A stretch of DNA of 10,202 nt from Paracoccaceae bacterium (GCA_030626365.1 DAOUPC010000080.1:1-10202); one strand, 5' to 3'. Shown: positions 1 to 7,164, counted from the stretch's first letter. Numbers and translations: made by a program. The notes: generated from the letters alone by a model not told the origin.

Positions 1-351
1 AATGTCGCCGCGCCAATAGGCCTGACGCGCCTTGCGCAGGCGCATTTTGGCGTCGCCTGTGCGGGGTGCAGGCCGTTGCACAGGGGATTGAACGGCGGGT
101 TGAACGGCGGGTTGAACTGCGGGTTGAACGGCGGACTGAACAGGGGACTGAACTGTGGCCGCTGTGACAGGCACCGGCGCAGGCCGTTTGGTTTTGGTTT
201 CAGGGGGCGTGGCACTGACGGGGGGCTGCGATTGCACCCAGGCAAATGACCACCCGGTCATATCCCTGATCTGGTCCCGTTTGAAAAAGGAAGCCACCGC
301 CAGAATGACAATGACATAGATTGAAACCAGTCGGATGAACGGCATTACCAT
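1..351 (-). CDS. Membrane-anchored protein with PAVQ-repeat linker (N-terminal part, runs off the window)
   Basis: Partial: 117 codons from an ATG at 351 to the window edge, with no stop reached. The start is chosen because AAAGGG lies about 7 bases upstream; a second in-frame ATG (345) sits too far from it. Residues 4-23 form one hydrophobic segment (VSIYVIVILAVASFF) followed by basic residues, so a single N-terminal membrane anchor or uncleaved signal is likely. Residues about 40-100 are a Pro/Val/Gln-rich linker with seven tetrapeptides of the PAVQ/SPVQ type. The last visible residues (LRKARQAYWRGDI) look like the first helix of a tetratricopeptide repeat; this is inference, since the rest is outside the window. 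It lies 61 bases downstream of the ParA-like gene and is probably co-transcribed with it. Function unknown. An anchored TPR or scaffold protein partnered with the ATPase is a reasonable guess, but unproven. Confidence 0.6.
   Translation of the reverse strand, partial: MVMPFIRLVSIYVIVILAVASFFKRDQIRDMTGWSFAWVQSQPPVSATPPETKTKRPAPVPVTAATVQSPVQSAVQPAVQPAVQPAVQSPVQRPAPRTGDAKMRLRKARQAYWRGDI
76..159 (-). repeat. 12-bp tandem repeat coding PAVQ/SPVQ
   Basis: Seven consecutive 12-base units of the type TTGAACGGCGGG (plus-strand view). Units two and three are identical and the others differ at one to four positions. Each unit encodes one tetrapeptide (P/S-A/P-V-Q) on the minus strand, so copy number can change without breaking the frame. 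The array forms the extended linker between the membrane segment and the downstream domain of the partial protein. Confidence 0.85.
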
Positions 352-412
352 TGTGGTACCCTTTTGATTTTCCGCGATGTTTCAGGCAATTGCATCACTT
401 CAACGATTTCAT

Positions 413-1039
413 TCAAACCACATCCCGGTCATAGATCGCATGTGCCAGTGCATCCAGTTCGTCAGCGGCCTTGCTGTTGGGTTCAAGTTCAAAAACCGCC
501 AGCCCTTCGGAAAATGAGCGCCGAAAAGCCAGCCGCTGAACCATTTTCTGCGATAGCGCCTTAAGTGGTTTCAACGCTTGCAAGGCCTCGGTTGTTTCAG
601 TGTTTTCACGGGAACGCGGATGTGGATCGGCCCGGTTTACAAAGGCCAGCATTGGTGGGGCCGCTGTTTTGCTGTGCTCTGCGCTGACAATCCCAAGGAA
701 ATGTTGCGTGGCCCAGATATCGGCCTGCGATGGCGTTACCGGGATGACGATCAGGTCGGCCATGCGAATGGCGGCGCGCAGGGATTTCATGTCGGACGTG
801 CCGACATCGATTAACCAATCACCCTGCGCCTTGCCCCTGGCAGGCAGCTTTTGGACAATTTTCAGGGCTGGCGCGATAGCATCCTCATCGCGGATCGTGG
901 CCACATCCGTGAGGGTGCGTTGCGGATCAAGATCACAAACGGTGACCTGATGCCCCTGCGCCATTCTCCAGACGGCCATGTTGAAAACGATCGTGCTTTT
1001 GCCGGTGCCGCCCTTGAAATTGGCAAAAAGTGTTAGCAT
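413..1039 (-). CDS. ParA/MinD-type ATPase (orphan, no ParB)
   Basis: 208 residues, the usual size of a small ParA lacking an N-terminal DNA-binding domain. Residues 9-16 are the deviant Walker A motif KGGTGKST, with the signature lysine. Residues 36-40 (DLDPQ) are the conserved switch I region. LIDVG (76-80) is the Walker B strand; most ParA proteins have Asp-x-Pro/Ala-Pro after it, but here it reads IDVGTSDM. FRRSFSEGLAVFE (172-184) matches the typical ParA C-terminal segment. The ATG at 1039 is chosen because AAGGA lies 9 bases upstream; a TTG at 1060 would swallow that site. The family makes ATP-driven dimers that position plasmids, chromosomes or protein complexes, or (BcsQ-like) polysaccharide machinery. 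No ParB, parS array or replication gene is visible, so a role in positioning a protein complex is more likely than DNA partition. The neighbours are a secreted protein upstream (48-base gap) and a membrane-anchored protein downstream. Confidence 0.9.
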   Translation of the reverse strand: MLTLFANFKGGTGKSTIVFNMAVWRMAQGHQVTVCDLDPQRTLTDVATIRDEDAIAPALKIVQKLPARGKAQGDWLIDVGTSDMKSLRAAIRMADLIVIPVTPSQADIWATQHFLGIVSAEHSKTAAPPMLAFVNRADPHPRSRENTETTEALQALKPLKALSQKMVQRLAFRRSFSEGLAVFELEPNSKAADELDALAHAIYDRDVV

Positions 1040-1087
1040 GGGTGCAATTCCTTGTCGCAATGCGGGGGGGAAAGAAGGCGCGGCGCG

Positions 1088-1882
1088 TCAGTCAGAGGCA
1101 GGCCGGGGTGCCTGCGGTGTTGCGATCGCTGCGGGGTCCCTTTTTGTCCAGCCTGCGGGGGGATGAAAGGTTGCCGGGTCCACCGCGCCGACCGTGATGT
1201 CCTCTAGCCGCCGGGTTTCGCCGCCGGGCAGTTCTTCGCGCACAACGACGCGCAATTCGGGATCAAACCACCACCCGCCTGTCAGGGTATCGCGACCCGC
1301 GGCCAGGGTCTCTATCGACCAGTGTTCAACGACCCGCCCGTTCAGATTGTCCATGGCGATGAAATTCATCACCGTGGAGCTGCCATCGGGAAATTCCTGG
1401 CGCAGCGCCTGACGGCGGGTGGGGTCCCACAGGATCGTAAGCGGTTTTGTCTGCGGCTGTTTTGCCATCAGCCAGCGTTCAACCTGAATACCGCTGACGG
1501 TATCTTTGCCGATCTGCTGGCACAGGGCCAGGTTTGACTGGGCGGTGCAGGGTGCGGCCGTTCCCGAACCGGCGGTGGCCGGAACGGCCGGCCCGCGCAG
1601 TTCCAGATAGGTCCGGGTCTGTGGTTCAAGGATATACATGACACCCTGTTGCGGCAGCAGAATCTGGATGACCTTCTGGCCATTCTGTTCGAATTCAAGG
1701 CGCATATTCTCGCCCGATTTGATGACAATCCCCGAGGTTTCCGGCTGGCCCGGAATACCGTGAATGGCCGTGGCGGAATAGGTCCGCACGGGGGCGGTTT
1801 GTTGGGCCTGAATGGGGCTGGCCACGCCAAGTGCGAACAAGAAAACCAGGGCTGTTGTAATCACATTTCGTCCGGGCATCAT
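1088..1882 (-). CDS. Secreted LolA-fold-like protein (DUF4412-type), function unknown
   Basis: 264 residues. A clear Sec signal peptide is present: basic start, hydrophobic core TTALVFLFALGV, cleavage probably after SPIQA at residue 26. There is no lipobox cysteine. The mature part alternates short beta strands, with the pattern 'MRLEFEQNGQKVIQILLP...VMYILEP' (60-87) and a closing VGAVDPATFHPPAGW (231-245). This is typical of periplasmic proteins annotated as DUF4412 or LolA/LolB-like, which have a half-open barrel that may bind lipid or hydrophobic ligands. Cys112 and Cys121 could form a disulfide. A strong AGGGGGAG SD precedes two consecutive ATGs (1882 and 1879). It lies downstream of the Gly/Asn-rich gene, with a hairpin in the gap, and just upstream of the ParA gene. 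The family assignment is by pattern memory and moderate in certainty; the ligand is unknown. Confidence 0.75.
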   Translation of the reverse strand: MMPGRNVITTALVFLFALGVASPIQAQQTAPVRTYSATAIHGIPGQPETSGIVIKSGENMRLEFEQNGQKVIQILLPQQGVMYILEPQTRTYLELRGPAVPATAGSGTAAPCTAQSNLALCQQIGKDTVSGIQVERWLMAKQPQTKPLTILWDPTRRQALRQEFPDGSSTVMNFIAMDNLNGRVVEHWSIETLAAGRDTLTGGWWFDPELRVVVREELPGGETRRLEDITVGAVDPATFHPPAGWTKRDPAAIATPQAPRPASD

Positions 1883-1920
1883 GCGCTCCCCCTAAATTCA
1901 GCAAACGGGTTTCAAGGCCA

Positions 1921-1947
1921 CCCGCCCCTAAAGATCACAGGGGCGGG
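1921..1947 (-). terminator. GC-rich hairpin after the Gly/Asn-rich gene
   Basis: CCCGCCCCT (1921-1929) pairs perfectly with AGGGGCGGG (1939-1947), a 9-base stem with a 9-base loop, 24 bases past the stop at 1972. On the minus strand no U-run follows (TGGCCTTGAAACC), so it is at best a partial terminator or a 3' stabilising stem. It could lower expression of the downstream genes relative to the repeat protein. Confidence 0.5.
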
Positions 1948-1971
1948 CAGCGTTTTCAGATCAGCGCGCGC

Positions 1972-2733
1972 TTAGTTGCTTGCTGCTGCGGCATCGTCAG
2001 AGGCGACGGGGGGCTGAATTTCAGCGGTATCGCCATTAGCAGGTGCTGCTGCTGTGGGGGCCTGCTGAGGTGCGCCATACGGGCCTTGCGGACCCCAACC
2101 ACCTTGCTGTGGACCACCTTGTGGGTGTGGACCCCATGCCGGGTTCCAGCCGTTATAGCCCTGGTTATGGCCATAACCCTGGCCTTGACCCTGACCCTGG
2201 CCTTGCCCCTGGCCTTCGCCCTGACCCTGACCTTCTGCGTTGCCCGAGAAGCCAAAGTTGAACGATCCGGTGCCGTTGCCACGGTTATTGTTGGAACCGT
2301 TGAACGGGCCCCAGTTGTTGCCCCAGCCGTTGTTGTTACCCCAACCGTTGTTGAATGGGTTCCAGCCGCTGTTATTGCCGCCCCAGCCGTTGTTATTATT
2401 GTTGTTGTTGCCGCCACCGAACGGACCCCAGTTGTTGCCACCCCAACCGTTGTTGTTGTTGTTGCCGCCGAATGGGCCCCAGTTGTTGCCGCCCCAGCCG
2501 TTGTTGTTACCACCACCGAACGGGCCCCAGTTGTTGCCACCCCAGCCGTTGTTGTTATTGCCACCCCAACCATTGTTGTAACCGGGCATCGGCGCGCCAT
2601 AGCCACTGTATCCGGCGGGCGGGCCATAGTAACCCGGACCCGGTGCGGGGCCCCAGTTCTGGGCGCTTGCGCCCACTGCCATTACACTGCTCAAGCCAGC
2701 GGCCAGGGCTACGGAATAAATTGTCTTACGCAT
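1972..2733 (-). CDS. Secreted Gly/Asn/Trp-rich repeat protein
   Basis: 253 residues. The signal peptide (1-24) has basic residues MRK, a hydrophobic core and an ASA|Q cleavage motif. Residues 25-50 are Pro/Gly/Tyr-rich. Residues 52-150 are tandem blocks of NGWGGNNWGPFGG separated by runs of two to seven Asn, decaying toward the C-terminal side. Residues 167-186 are a Gly-Gln dipeptide run. Residues 190-253 are Gln/Pro/Gly-rich and end in an acidic Ala-rich tail. There are no cysteines and no predictable globular domain. The composition resembles structural or matrix proteins and, loosely, sulfur-globule envelope proteins of purple sulfur bacteria (Gly/Asn-rich, secreted, low-complexity); that match is compositional only. 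The start is supported by GGAG 7 bases before the ATG. The adjacent upstream gene encodes a second secreted low-complexity protein with a shared GYSGYGA motif, suggesting joint use in an extracellular or periplasmic material. Function unknown. Confidence 0.85.
   Translation of the reverse strand: MRKTIYSVALAAGLSSVMAVGASAQNWGPAPGPGYYGPPAGYSGYGAPMPGYNNGWGGNNNNGWGGNNWGPFGGGNNNGWGGNNWGPFGGNNNNNGWGGNNWGPFGGGNNNNNNNGWGGNNSGWNPFNNGWGNNNGWGNNWGPFNGSNNNRGNGTGSFNFGFSGNAEGQGQGEGQGQGQGQGQGQGYGHNQGYNGWNPAWGPHPQGGPQQGGWGPQGPYGAPQQAPTAAAPANGDTAEIQPPVASDDAAAASN
2176..2235 (-). repeat. Gly-Gln (GQ) dipeptide repeat
   Basis: Twenty residues alternating Gly with Gln or Glu (EGQGQGEGQG and on) inside the secreted repeat protein. 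The DNA is a 6-base-period array of ccctgg/ccttgg-like units. It probably forms a flexible hydrophilic segment. Confidence 0.75.
2284..2580 (-). repeat. Tandem repeat coding NGWGGNNWGPFGG with variable Asn spacers
   Basis: Three near-identical copies of the 13-residue unit, plus degenerate ones at both ends, within the secreted repeat protein. Spacer length varies through runs of AAC/AAT codons (plus-strand gtt/att), so the array is likely prone to slippage in multiples of three bases. Confidence 0.85.
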
Positions 2734-2744
2734 TTGTAGTCTCC

Positions 2745-2785
2745 AAAAATATGTCCCGATTGCGTTTGGTACCTGGCCTCGGGAC
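2745..2785 (-). promoter_or_regulatory. Leader hairpin with U-tract next to the SD of the repeat-protein gene
   Basis: GTCCCGA (2753-2759) pairs perfectly with TCGGGAC (2779-2785), a 7-base stem with a 19-base loop. In the minus-strand transcript the stem is followed at once by AUAUUUUUGGAGACUACAAAUG. A U-run after a stem thus abuts the SD (GGAG) and start codon of the secreted repeat protein. It could act as an attenuator or as a structure controlling ribosome access. No ligand-binding class is recognised, and the loop is long for a classic terminator. Confidence 0.35.
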
Positions 2786-2805
2786 GATTGCCGGTATCCA
2801 TTGGG

Positions 2806-2827
2806 TGCGCACGGATTTTAGTGCGCA
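2806..2827 (-). terminator. Short hairpin after the Pro/Gly-rich secreted protein gene
   Basis: TGCGCAC (2806-2812) pairs perfectly with GTGCGCA (2821-2827) around an 8-base loop, starting 17 bases past the stop codon at 2845. No U-run follows on the minus strand (CCCAATGG), so termination would be weak or factor-assisted. It may mark a processing point between the two secreted-protein genes. Confidence 0.4.
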
Positions 2828-2844
2828 GATTGATCGTTTCGGTG

Positions 2845-3390
2845 TCAGAAGAACCCGAAAGGCATGTTGAAACCTGGGAACCCTCCGTTTGTTGATCCGT
2901 TTGTCGGATTGCCGGGGAATGGGACGAAGCCACCTGATCCACCGGGACGTCCGTAAGGGGGCAGGGGGCCGTTCGCCCCGTATCCTGAATATCCGTTGTT
3001 GCCATAGGCCTGCTGCGGGTAAGCACCATACCCCGGACCCGGCACATTGGGCCGCTGGTCATACCCTTGTGGTGCGTAACCAGCAGGGGGTGGGGTGAAA
3101 TAGGTCGCCACCGGGGGCTGCGGCTGTGCGCCGGTTGCCAGTTGCTGTTCAAGACCCGGTGGTGCGAAACGGCTGGGGGCCCGGTTGGGGGCCAGATTGG
3201 GGAATTGTGGTGAAATATGCGGGGGCTGAACCAGCGGGGGTGAGGTGATGTATCGCGGTGCCATCTGTTGTTGTGCGGCGCGATACGGGTTCCAGGGGTT
3301 GCCCCCCGATTGTGCCAGCGCCACGCCCGGCACCAGCATAAGCAGCGCGCAAACCACAGAAATCAGGGTAATTGGGCCGCTTTTTTCCAT
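2845..3390 (-). CDS. Secreted Pro/Gly/Tyr-rich low-complexity protein
   Basis: 181 residues from the ATG at 3390, chosen because AAAGG lies 7 bases upstream. In-frame ATGs at 3414/3411 and an upstream start at 3459 lack a convincing SD, though 3414 would also give a plausible basic signal n-region. The signal peptide is about 1-26, core ITLISVVCALLMLV, cleavage after ALA before QSGG. The mature protein is disordered-looking and rich in Pro, Gly, Gln, Tyr and Asn. It includes PxxPP segments (50-95), a Gly/Tyr section (104-140, with GYSGYGA also found in the neighbouring repeat protein) and a Phe-rich end, GGFPGFNMPFGFF. It has no cysteine after the signal and no catalytic motif. It sits between the RND gene and the Gly/Asn/Trp-rich gene. 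A structural or adhesive envelope role is inferred from composition and neighbours only. Confidence 0.75.
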   Translation of the reverse strand: MEKSGPITLISVVCALLMLVPGVALAQSGGNPWNPYRAAQQQMAPRYITSPPLVQPPHISPQFPNLAPNRAPSRFAPPGLEQQLATGAQPQPPVATYFTPPPAGYAPQGYDQRPNVPGPGYGAYPQQAYGNNGYSGYGANGPLPPYGRPGGSGGFVPFPGNPTNGSTNGGFPGFNMPFGFF

Positions 3391-3523
3391 ACCTGTACCT
3401 TTGCGTTTCATCATTCTGTCTTTGCCAATTATCGGTTTGGTTGCTTTGGTGCGGCGCATCCCTGCCGCATCCGGTCGGTGGGGTTTGGCCGGATCAGGGC
3501 GGGCGGTGCGATTGAATTATGCA

Positions 3524-6500
3524 TCAGCTTTCCCCTCCGTTTTTTGGGCCGTTTTTGGTGCCGTCAGGCGTGCCCTTCAGGCGGATACCCCGGCGTGCTG
3601 CGGTTTTTGGTTTGCGCGCGGTTTTTGGCTTGGCTGCGGGTTTTGGTTTGGTCGCAGGCTTTGGTGCAGCGGTTTTGGCGGTGGTCTTGACTGTGGCTTT
3701 GGCTGTGGCGGTGGTCTTGCTGGCCGGCTTTTTGCTGGCTGTCGCCACACTGGCCGTTGCCGCCTTGTGCTGTGATCCGGTGGTGGTGATCGGATCGGGC
3801 ATTGGCGCGTCTTTGACATCATCGGTGTCTTTGGGCGAACCGGGCTGTTCCCCGGACAGGGCTTCACTGAATGAAACACAGCCAAGCGGGATCACAATCA
3901 GCGTCAGCAGGGTTGATACCATCCCGCCCATCATCAGCGAAATCGCCATGCCTTCAAAAATCGGGTCCGACAGAATAACCGAGGAACCGACCATCAGCGC
4001 AAGTGCGGTGATGATGATGGGGCGTGTCCTTGTGCAGCAGGCGTGGATCACCGCGTCCGGGACGCTCATGCCTTCGCCGACCGACTGGCGCGAGAAATCA
4101 ACCAGCAGGATCGAGTTGCGCACGATGATCCCGGCCAGCGCGATAAAGCCGATCATTGATGTGGCGGTAAAGGGTGCGCCGAACAGCCAGTGACCCGGCA
4201 CAATCCCGATCAGGGTCAGCGGGATTGGCGCCATGATGATTGCCGGCAGGCGGAAGTTGCCGAATTCCCAGACCACCAGGATATAGATCAGGATCAGCGC
4301 CACACCAAAGGCGATACCCATGTCGCGAAAGGTGACATACGTCACGGTCCATTCGCCGGTCCATTCCAGCGCCGATTGCAGGCCGGATTCAGGGGGGCCG
4401 ATGTAATTGGTGTCCACACGCACCCCATCCGGCGACACGTAATCATCCAGCAGGGTTTCAAGCTCAAGAATACCGTAGATCGGCGCGCCCAGTTTGCCGG
4501 ACACTTCGCCGGTGACATATTCAACCGCGCGCAGATCCTTGTGATAAACCGGATCATCCTTGCGGAACTGTTCGAAATAACCAAGCGAGGTCAGCGGAAC
4601 CATTTCGCCACTGGCGGACGGGATGGGCAGTTGACCAAGGCGGCCAAACTGGCCCCGCAGCGAAATTGGCATTTGCAGATAGATGAACTTTGGCTCAAGC
4701 GATCGTTCGGATTTCACATCGCCCAACCTGAACCCGCCCAGGGCCATTTCCAGTTGCCGGTTAACATCCTCGACGGACACACCCAGACGCGATGCTTTTT
4801 GACGGTCAACCACGAAACGCCAGCTGTCATAGGGCATCTGCAAATAGCTGTCGGCGTCAACAATCGTGTCTGCCTTACGGAAAAGCGCCTCGACGTCGCG
4901 CGCCACCTGGCGGCGGGTCTTGTTGTCGGGACCATAGATTTCCGCCACCATCGTTTGCAGAACCGGCGGTCCGGGCGGCATTTCCACGACCTCGATACGA
5001 CCGCCCAGTTCGCGGGCCAGCGGGCTAAGGATATCACGCGCCTGCACGGCCAGTTCATGCGAGGAAAGGTCACGCGCCCCCTTGGGCACCAACTGAACCT
5101 GAATATCGCCCATCCACGCCTGATTGCGCAGATAGGTGTGGCGCACCAACCCGTTGAAATTGAACGGTGATGCGGTTCCGGTATAGGTTTGCAACGCCGT
5201 CACTTCGGGGATTTGCACCAGTTTGTCAGCCAGTTGTGAAACGACATTGGCCGTGACCGGAAGGGCGGTGCCCTCGGGCATGTTCACGACAACATTGAAC
5301 TCTGGTTTGTTGTCATTGGGCAGCATCTTGACGGCGACGCTTTGTGTATAAAACAGCGACAGGCTAAGGAAAAAGACGATCCACATGCCAAGCCGGAATA
5401 TCCGGGCCTTTGACGGGCTTTCCAGAAGCGGCCCCAATATCCTGTTGAAAAGGCTTTTCAGCGCCTTGGCCTGGCGGTCTTCGCTGTGTTCCATCCGGGC
5501 CAGTGTTTTCATCGACGGGCGGATGCGCTGGGCCAGCCAGGGCGTAAACAGGAACGCGGCAAACAGGGACAGGACCATGGCCACCGACCCCAGCGCCGGG
5601 ATTGGCTGCATATAGGGGCCCATCATGCCGGTCACAAAACCCATCGGCAGCAGGGCCGCAATCACTGTCAGCGTCGCCAGAATGGTCGGGTTGCCGACCT
5701 CGCGTACCGCGTCAATGTTACATTCGGGGGTGCATTCCCCATCTATCAGCCAGCGGCGATAGATGTTTTCGACCACGACAATGGCGTCATCCACCAGAAT
5801 CCCGATTGAGAATATCAGCGCAAACAGGCTGACCCGGTCAATCGTATAGCCAAGCAACCAGGCGCAAAACACGGTCAGCAGAATAACGATCGGAATAACG
5901 ATCAGCACCACGATTGCCGCACGTAACCCCAGCGCCAGCCAGATCAGCAAGGTCACCGCACCGGTCACGATGAACAGCTTGAAAATCAGTTCATTGACCT
6001 TTTCGTTGGCGGTTTCGCCATAATCCCGTGTGACTTCGACGTGGATATTGTCGGGGATCAGGCTGCCTTTCAGGCGCTCGACCTGGGCCATGACATCGCT
6101 TGTGACCTGCACGCCATTGGTGCCGTTCTTCTTGGCGATGGCGATTGTGACGGCCGCGGCACCAACCGGCGCGCGTTCGGTGCCTGTTTCGGTACTGTCA
6201 CCGGCGTTTTCGCCTTTGTGCTGGCCATAGGCCGGGCCGGTGTAATAGGCGACCAGATTGTCGGCGTCATCCGTGCTTTCGGTGACCAGCGCCACATCAC
6301 GGATGTAAACCGGTTGACCATCCCGAACACCGATCATCAGGTTTTCGATGTCCTGACCTGTGCGCAGGAACGACCCGGTGCTAAGGGAAAATGTGGTTTG
6401 CCCGTCCTCGATCAGGCCAACGGCGCGTTCCGAATTCGCGTTGCGAATGGTCTGTGCCAACTGGTCCAGACCAATACCAAAACCGGCCAGGCGCTCGGGA

Positions 6501-7132
6501 AATATCTCAACACGGATGGCATCAGAGCGCCCGCCAATGATCGAGCTTTGCGAGGTGCCTTTGATCTCTTTCAGGCGCTGCAACATATCCAGCCCCACGC
6601 TGCGCAATATTGCCTCGTCTACCTCGTGTGACCAGATTGTCAGGGTCACGACCGGAACATCATCAACGCCCTTGGGACGGATCAGAGGTTGCGACACCCC
6701 CGGTGGAATTCGGTCAAGGTTCGACTGGATCTTGTCGTTCAGCTTGACCAGTGACGGGCCAAGTTCCTCGCCGACATCAAACTGAACCGTCACCATTGCC
6801 CCGTCACGCTGAGACACCGAATAGACGTGATCAACCCCCTGAATTTCCGACATCAGCCGTTCCAGAGGGTCGGTTGCCAGCGATGCCACCTGATCGGCGG
6901 ACGACCCGTGATACGAGAAAAAGATATCGACCATCGGCACGGATATTTGCGGGTCTTCCTGACGCGGCGTCAAAGCCAGCCCCATCAATCCCAGCCCAAG
7001 ACAGGCAACCAGCAACAGCGGCGTCAAAGGGGAATGGATGAACATCCGGGCCAGATTGCCGGCCAGCCCAAGTTTGGCGGCCGGATCAACGGTTCCCTGA
7101 TTGTCGTGCCGGGTATCGTGGGTGCTGGCGAT
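3524..7132 (-). CDS. RND-family efflux transporter, inner-membrane permease, with histone-H1-like tail
   Basis: AcrB-type RND pump: a trimeric inner-membrane proton antiporter that moves substrates from periplasm or membrane into an outer-membrane channel. Numbered from the ATG at 7045, transmembrane segments lie near 7-27, 355-372, 376-398, 404-428, 453-472, 480-502, 549-567, 905-925, 930-955, 960-985, 1008-1026 and 1034-1056, with two large periplasmic loops between. Asp419-Asp420 (GILVDDAIVVVEN) are the proton-relay aspartates. The TM10 position that is Lys in AcrB is Arg976 (VRNSILLVDF). Residues 1061-1173 add a Lys/Ala/Pro/Thr-rich tail that most RND pumps lack. The start is unusual. The conserved family N-terminus (LGLAGNLAR just before MFIHSPLTP) is encoded upstream of the ATG at 7045, which itself has no SD. 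AAAGGAGG followed by ACACC points to an ATC codon at 7132, giving 1202 residues. It is coupled to the adaptor gene (32-base gap). The substrate cannot be told from sequence. Confidence 0.9.
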   Translation of the reverse strand: MASTHDTRHDNQGTVDPAAKLGLAGNLARMFIHSPLTPLLLVACLGLGLMGLALTPRQEDPQISVPMVDIFFSYHGSSADQVASLATDPLERLMSEIQGVDHVYSVSQRDGAMVTVQFDVGEELGPSLVKLNDKIQSNLDRIPPGVSQPLIRPKGVDDVPVVTLTIWSHEVDEAILRSVGLDMLQRLKEIKGTSQSSIIGGRSDAIRVEIFPERLAGFGIGLDQLAQTIRNANSERAVGLIEDGQTTFSLSTGSFLRTGQDIENLMIGVRDGQPVYIRDVALVTESTDDADNLVAYYTGPAYGQHKGENAGDSTETGTERAPVGAAAVTIAIAKKNGTNGVQVTSDVMAQVERLKGSLIPDNIHVEVTRDYGETANEKVNELIFKLFIVTGAVTLLIWLALGLRAAIVVLIVIPIVILLTVFCAWLLGYTIDRVSLFALIFSIGILVDDAIVVVENIYRRWLIDGECTPECNIDAVREVGNPTILATLTVIAALLPMGFVTGMMGPYMQPIPALGSVAMVLSLFAAFLFTPWLAQRIRPSMKTLARMEHSEDRQAKALKSLFNRILGPLLESPSKARIFRLGMWIVFFLSLSLFYTQSVAVKMLPNDNKPEFNVVVNMPEGTALPVTANVVSQLADKLVQIPEVTALQTYTGTASPFNFNGLVRHTYLRNQAWMGDIQVQLVPKGARDLSSHELAVQARDILSPLARELGGRIEVVEMPPGPPVLQTMVAEIYGPDNKTRRQVARDVEALFRKADTIVDADSYLQMPYDSWRFVVDRQKASRLGVSVEDVNRQLEMALGGFRLGDVKSERSLEPKFIYLQMPISLRGQFGRLGQLPIPSASGEMVPLTSLGYFEQFRKDDPVYHKDLRAVEYVTGEVSGKLGAPIYGILELETLLDDYVSPDGVRVDTNYIGPPESGLQSALEWTGEWTVTYVTFRDMGIAFGVALILIYILVVWEFGNFRLPAIIMAPIPLTLIGIVPGHWLFGAPFTATSMIGFIALAGIIVRNSILLVDFSRQSVGEGMSVPDAVIHACCTRTRPIIITALALMVGSSVILSDPIFEGMAISLMMGGMVSTLLTLIVIPLGCVSFSEALSGEQPGSPKDTDDVKDAPMPDPITTTGSQHKAATASVATASKKPASKTTATAKATVKTTAKTAAPKPATKPKPAAKPKTARKPKTAARRGIRLKGTPDGTKNGPKNGGES

Positions 7133-7145
7133 GGTGTCCTCCTTT
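7133..7145 (-). promoter_or_regulatory. Strong SD pointing to an ATC start for the RND gene
   Basis: On the minus strand AAAGGAGG (7145-7138) is followed by a 5-base spacer and then ATC at 7132-7130, in frame with the transporter. No ATG, GTG or TTG occurs in that frame between the adaptor stop and 7045. This is among the best SD matches in the window, yet it precedes a non-standard codon. Confidence 0.6.
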
Positions 7146-7164
7146 CCTGGGTCTTGGTGTGCGG

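Noticed and set aside
2284..2580. CRISPR-like look of repeats with short variable spacers
   Set aside because: The repeats are in frame, encode a periodic protein sequence, and the 'spacers' are just Asn codons. No cas genes are nearby.
2086..2739. Long plus-strand ORFs rich in Val/Thr/Ala or Leu/Pro opposite the repeat protein
   Set aside because: They are antisense shadows of the periodic GNW-rich gene; periodic coding DNA keeps other frames open. No SD or signal features are present, and the minus-strand frame has a clean signal peptide and SD.
3391..3523. Terminator after the RND gene
   Set aside because: Only weak dyads (ATCCGG/CCGGAT with a 14-15 base loop, and GCGGC/GCCGC) are present, with no U-run, so I do not call a terminator here.
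4190..5170. 326-codon plus-strand ORF inside the RND gene
   Set aside because: It lies wholly antisense to well-conserved RND sequence and has His/Gln/Arg-rich composition typical of a reversed GC-rich coding strand.
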